From Pedobacter ghigonis (lineage in GTDB: Bacteria; Bacteroidota; Bacteroidia; Sphingobacteriales; Sphingobacteriaceae): DNA of 64,000 nucleotides. The DNA lies in assembly GCF_903166585.1 (NCBI RefSeq), contig NZ_CAESCM010000001.1, positions 62,001-126,000 of the forward strand, read 5' to 3'. The notes beneath the pieces were generated by a model that did no database searches, had not been told where the DNA came from, and saw nothing but the letters and a program-made list of their open reading frames with translations. Positions 60,882 to 64,000 of the stretch are shown in pieces (the stretch's first letter is position 1; every line of letters begins with the position of its first letter). Made by a program: the position numbers and the translations under genes.

Positions 60882-62393
60882 CTAATATTTCAATCTATTC
60901 TTTCTCCAGTCAGAAGTATTTTGCTTTGCTGTATCGCTAACCTGCACATCCTTTTTCTGGAAAAGCCTGGCAGCCATTACCGCAGCAATTAAAGCTTCAG
61001 TTTGGTCTTGTACCTTTAAACTTTCGGGTTTAAAATATTTGGCAACAAAATGCGTATCAAAATTTCCGGTTTTAAAAGCCTCGTGTTGCATTACAAACTT
61101 ACCAAAACCTAAAGTAGTTTCTATCCCGGTAATATCATATTCTTCAATTGCCCGCACCATACGTTCCATGGCCTCTTCCCTATCTTTGCCATAAGTAATC
61201 AGTTTGGCAATCATGGGGTCGTAATAAATCGGTATTTCCATTCCCTGTTCAAAGCCATCATCCACCCTTACGCCGTTTCCCTGCGGTGTTACATAGGTTT
61301 GAAGCTTACCAATATCAGGGAGGAAATTATTGGCCGGATCTTCGGCATAAACCCGAAGTTCGATGGCGTGCCCGCTAATTTCTAAATCTTCCTGACTAAA
61401 ACTTAATTTTTCGCCTGAAGCAATTTTAATCTGCTCTTTTACCAGATCGAACCCTGTAATCAGTTCGGTTACCGGGTGCTCTACCTGTAAACGGGTATTC
61501 ATTTCGAGGAAGAAAAAATCGAGGTTTTCATCCAAGATAAATTCAACCGTTCCGGCACCGGTATAGTTTACTGAACGGGCTACATCAACAGCACATTTAC
61601 CCATCCGCTGCCTGATTTCTTCAGTAAGTACCGAAGAAGGTGCCTCTTCTACCACTTTCTGGTGACGACGTTGCACGGAACATTCGCGTTCAAAAAGATG
61701 AACAATATTGCCGTGTGTATCGCCCAATACCTGTATTTCGATGTGACGTGGCGAAGTAACATAACGTTCGATAAAAACCGCTCCATCGCCGAAGGCAGAG
61801 GTTGCTTCGCTTACCGCGAGCTGCATCTGCTCTTCAAAATCGGCAGCCTGTTCTACAATGCGCATACCTTTACCACCGCCGCCGGCAGCAGCCTTGATCA
61901 AAATCGGGAAGCCCACTTCAATGGCACGCTGCTTAGCTTCGTTTACATCCTGTATGGCTTCTTCCGTTCCCGGAACCATTGGGATGTTATATTTTAATGC
62001 AGCAGCTTTTGCTGATAGTTTATTACCCATGGTTTCCATCGCCTGTGGCGAAGGACCAACCAGAATCAAACCTGCATCGGCAACAAGTTGCGCAAAACCA
62101 GCATTCTCGGATAAAAAACCATAGCCCGGATGAATGGCCTGCGCACCTGTAAGTTTACAAGCCTCAATAATTTTCTCTCCCACCAGATAACTTTGATTGG
62201 ACGGCGCTGGCCCGATAAAAACCGCTTCATCAGCATAACGTACATGCAGTGCATTGCGATCGGCTTCCGAAAAAACAGCTACCGTTTTAATCCCCATTTC
62301 TTTTGCCGAACGCATAATACGTAAAGCTATTTCACCACGGTTGGCGATTAGCAATTTGGAGATTGGAGTTATTAGTTTGGAGTTATTGGGCAT
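60882..62393 (-). CDS. accC: Biotin carboxylase subunit (acetyl-/propionyl-CoA carboxylase type)
   Basis: A 503-residue ATP-grasp enzyme. It starts with KLLIANRGEIALRIMRSAKEMGIKTVAVFSEADRNALH. The ATP loop is AAGGGGKGMRIVE, then FIERYVTSPRHIEIQVLGDTHGNIVHLFERECSVQRRHQKVVEEAPS and a C-terminal HPVTELITGFDLVKEQIKIA. The extra 50 residues after about 450 (VAKYF to the end) exceed the classic AccC length of about 450 and match the longer acyl-CoA carboxylase form, so the biotinyl partner is unclear. No BCCP or carboxyltransferase gene is adjacent. Confidence 0.92.
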   Translation of the reverse strand: MPNNSKLITPISKLLIANRGEIALRIMRSAKEMGIKTVAVFSEADRNALHVRYADEAVFIGPAPSNQSYLVGEKIIEACKLTGAQAIHPGYGFLSENAGFAQLVADAGLILVGPSPQAMETMGNKLSAKAAALKYNIPMVPGTEEAIQDVNEAKQRAIEVGFPILIKAAAGGGGKGMRIVEQAADFEEQMQLAVSEATSAFGDGAVFIERYVTSPRHIEIQVLGDTHGNIVHLFERECSVQRRHQKVVEEAPSSVLTEEIRQRMGKCAVDVARSVNYTGAGTVEFILDENLDFFFLEMNTRLQVEHPVTELITGFDLVKEQIKIASGEKLSFSQEDLEISGHAIELRVYAEDPANNFLPDIGKLQTYVTPQGNGVRVDDGFEQGMEIPIYYDPMIAKLITYGKDREEAMERMVRAIEEYDITGIETTLGFGKFVMQHEAFKTGNFDTHFVAKYFKPESLKVQDQTEALIAAVMAARLFQKKDVQVSDTAKQNTSDWRKNRLKY

Positions 62394-62502
62394 TTTGGTT
62401 AGACTTTATATATATATGCAGATTGTAAATGAACTACCTGACTATTGACCATGAACTATAAAACTATTGTCTTCAGTCCGCTGTCTTCGGACTTCCGACT
62501 AC

Positions 62503-63525
62503 CTACAAATGTAATATTATTTCAATAGCCTGATCTATCATTGCAGGAGTGAGATCTAAATGCGTAACCAAACGCACAGTACTTGCGCTGGTAGTATTGC
62601 AATGAAGTCCTTTTTCTTTAAACTGGTGCACAATTTTCTCAGCAGTACCTTTTTCTACCTCAAAAACCACAATATTGGTTTCAACGGGCATTATTGATTT
62701 TACATAAGGCGCTCGGGCAAGGGCAATAGCCAAAGCCTTTGCATGTGCATGGTCGTCTTTTAACCTGGCTACATGATGATCGAGTGCATAAATACCGGCA
62801 GCAGCTAAAAAGCCCGCCTGACGCATGCCTCCACCAAAAGCTTTCCTGATTTTTCGGGCTTTGTTAATCATTTGTTTGGTACCCAGCAGCACGGAGCCCA
62901 CTGGCGCGCCTAAACCTTTTGAGAGACATACCGAAATCCCGTCAAAATATTTGCCGTAAGCGCTGGCATGATCGCCGGTTGCAGCCAATGCATTAAAAAT
63001 ACGCGCACCATCTAAATGCAGCTTTAAGCCTTTTATATTGCATAAATGATGGATAGGTGCAATTTGAGATAAGGTATAACAACTACCACCGCCCTTATTT
63101 ACCGTATTTTCCAAAACCACCAAACTCGAATTCGGATAATGAATATTGTCATCATTAATTTCAGGCTCTATAAGCTCAGGTGTTAAAATACCACGCTCGC
63201 CATGCAGTAACCTTACCGATGCACCAGAGTGGAAGGCAATGCCGCCAATTTCATAACGGTAAACATGCGCCGTCTGATCGCAGATTACCTCATCCATGGG
63301 TTGCGTAAAACACTTGATGGCGATTTGATTGGTCATGGTTCCTGAAGGACAAAATAGTCCGGCTTCCATGTTAAAGGCTAAAGCCAGTTTTGCCTCCAGT
63401 GCATGCACCGTTTCGTCTTCACCAAAAACGTCATCTCCAACTTTTGCAGTCATCATGGCTTCCAACATTCCGGCAGTTGGTTTGGTTACGGTATCGCTCC
63501 TGAAATCTAAAAATCTGTTGTTCAT
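62503..63525 (-). CDS. ltaE: Low-specificity L-threonine aldolase
   Basis: A 340-residue PLP enzyme: FDFRSDTVTKPTAGMLEAMMTAKVGDDVFGEDETVHALEAKLA-type N terminus, FCPSGTMTNQIAIK, VLENTVNKGGGSCYTL, HLDGARIFNALAATG, and the PLP-lysine region SVCLSKGLGAPVGSVLLG. It cleaves L-threonine (or L-allo-threonine) to glycine and acetaldehyde. The length is normal for the family. It starts at 63525. It is divergent from the sugar kinase gene and stands alone. Confidence 0.95.
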   Translation of the reverse strand: MNNRFLDFRSDTVTKPTAGMLEAMMTAKVGDDVFGEDETVHALEAKLALAFNMEAGLFCPSGTMTNQIAIKCFTQPMDEVICDQTAHVYRYEIGGIAFHSGASVRLLHGERGILTPELIEPEINDDNIHYPNSSLVVLENTVNKGGGSCYTLSQIAPIHHLCNIKGLKLHLDGARIFNALAATGDHASAYGKYFDGISVCLSKGLGAPVGSVLLGTKQMINKARKIRKAFGGGMRQAGFLAAAGIYALDHHVARLKDDHAHAKALAIALARAPYVKSIMPVETNIVVFEVEKGTAEKIVHQFKEKGLHCNTTSASTVRLVTHLDLTPAMIDQAIEIILHL

Positions 63526-63747
63526 TTCGCTATTCGATTGTAAAAAAATTCTTGATGTTTAAAAAAAAGACCAATGCCTTTTCTGGTATAATTTTAAGGT
63601 TTTTCGGCCATTAAGCGCTCTATATAGTGTATTTTTTACACACTTAATTTTCAGCAACAACAAATTGTTAAAAAATTATTAAAAAAAAGGATACAAAATA
63701 TAAGACTTTTTATACTTTTATCGTGCTAAAACCAAAAATAAATAAAA

Positions 63748-64000
63748 ATGATAGTAATTGCAGACGGCGGATCGACCAAAACAAATTGGTGTCTGATTAA
63801 CGAGGCCGGCAGAAAAATTTACTTTAACACTGAAGGTTACAATCCATATTTTTCCAAAGAAGAGTACATTGTAAAGTCTTTGAATGAGACTCTTCCAGAC
63901 CACTTGGAAAGAGAGAAACTAACAGCAGTTTATTACTACGGTGCCGGCTGTTCTACACCAGCAAATGTAAAAATTGTGGCTGATGCCATGAAACAGGTTT
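63748..64000 (+). CDS. BadF/BadG-type sugar kinase (N-acetylglucosamine kinase-like), cut by window
   Basis: The reading frame is open from ATG at 63748 to the window end. It begins MIVIADGGSTKTNWCLINEAGRKIYFNTEGYNPYF: DGGSTKT is the phosphate-1 motif of the BadF/BadG ATPase family, and GYNPY-like residues and YYGAGCSTP match the N-acetylglucosamine kinase-like members of Bacteroidota. It phosphorylates an amino sugar, probably GlcNAc (family knowledge). Only about 84 residues are visible, so the call rests on these motifs. Confidence 0.8.
   Translation, partial: MIVIADGGSTKTNWCLINEAGRKIYFNTEGYNPYFSKEEYIVKSLNETLPDHLEREKLTAVYYYGAGCSTPANVKIVADAMKQV

Overview
The window reads as chromosomal DNA of a Bacteroidota bacterium, most likely a Pedobacter-like member of the Sphingobacteriaceae. 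The signs are outer-membrane receptors of the CarboxypepD_reg/TonB and OMP_b-brl kinds, DUF4374 lipoproteins, SpII lipoproteins throughout, weak Shine-Dalgarno signals, a long monomeric isocitrate dehydrogenase, and promoters of the Bacteroidota form TTTG-N19-TAnnTTTG, seen cleanly before rpsF and both tRNA-Phe genes. No phage, transposase or CRISPR array was found. Much of the intergenic space is filled with short palindromic repeat families.

Layout. 1-5 kb: the 3' part of a rhamnose symporter gene (cut by the window edge), a repeat-rich gap, a hydrolase/NTP-pyrophosphohydrolase pair, and a LytTR two-component system. 5-8 kb: an OMP_b-brl outer-membrane protein divergent from the kinase; the gap between them holds two mirror-image pairs of GGTTTGGGAT-like boxes, each pair spaced by 21 bp. 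8-12 kb: a LEA-like lipoprotein, an S41 protease and small proteins. 12-22 kb: seven co-directional minus-strand genes (ECF sigma factor, anti-sigma factor, DUF4374 lipoprotein, TonB receptor, second DUF4374 lipoprotein, PepSY membrane protein, OMP_b-brl barrel) that look like one regulated metal-chelate uptake locus. 22-23 kb: two tandem tRNA-Phe genes, each with its own promoter and terminator. 23-31 kb: an HdrC/HdrB-like Fe-S pair, an AsmA protein, mtgA, a DUF1080 lipoprotein and an SDR enzyme. 31-33 kb: rpsF-rpsR-rplI. 33-40 kb: an AraC regulator, a putative zinc peptidase, dnaX and icd.

40-64 kb: an uncharacterised group including a TPR protein; a sugar-dehydrogenase lipoprotein followed by a TonB receptor; a truncated ssb; a DNA alkylation repair pair (Ada-like regulator/methyltransferase plus AlkB); a membrane-tethered LuxR regulator with DUF4199; DinB, GNAT, META and YihY proteins; a GH78 alpha-L-rhamnosidase that may supply the rhamnose moved by the symporter at the other end; riboflavin synthase, a biotin carboxylase, threonine aldolase, and the start of a BadF-type sugar kinase.

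The two best leads for new biology are the mirrored, two-turn-spaced boxes between the LytTR kinase gene and its divergent outer-membrane gene, and the ECF locus, where a 12-bp motif recurs before the anti-sigma gene and before the receptor gene although neither protein carries the usual FecR/STN signalling parts.
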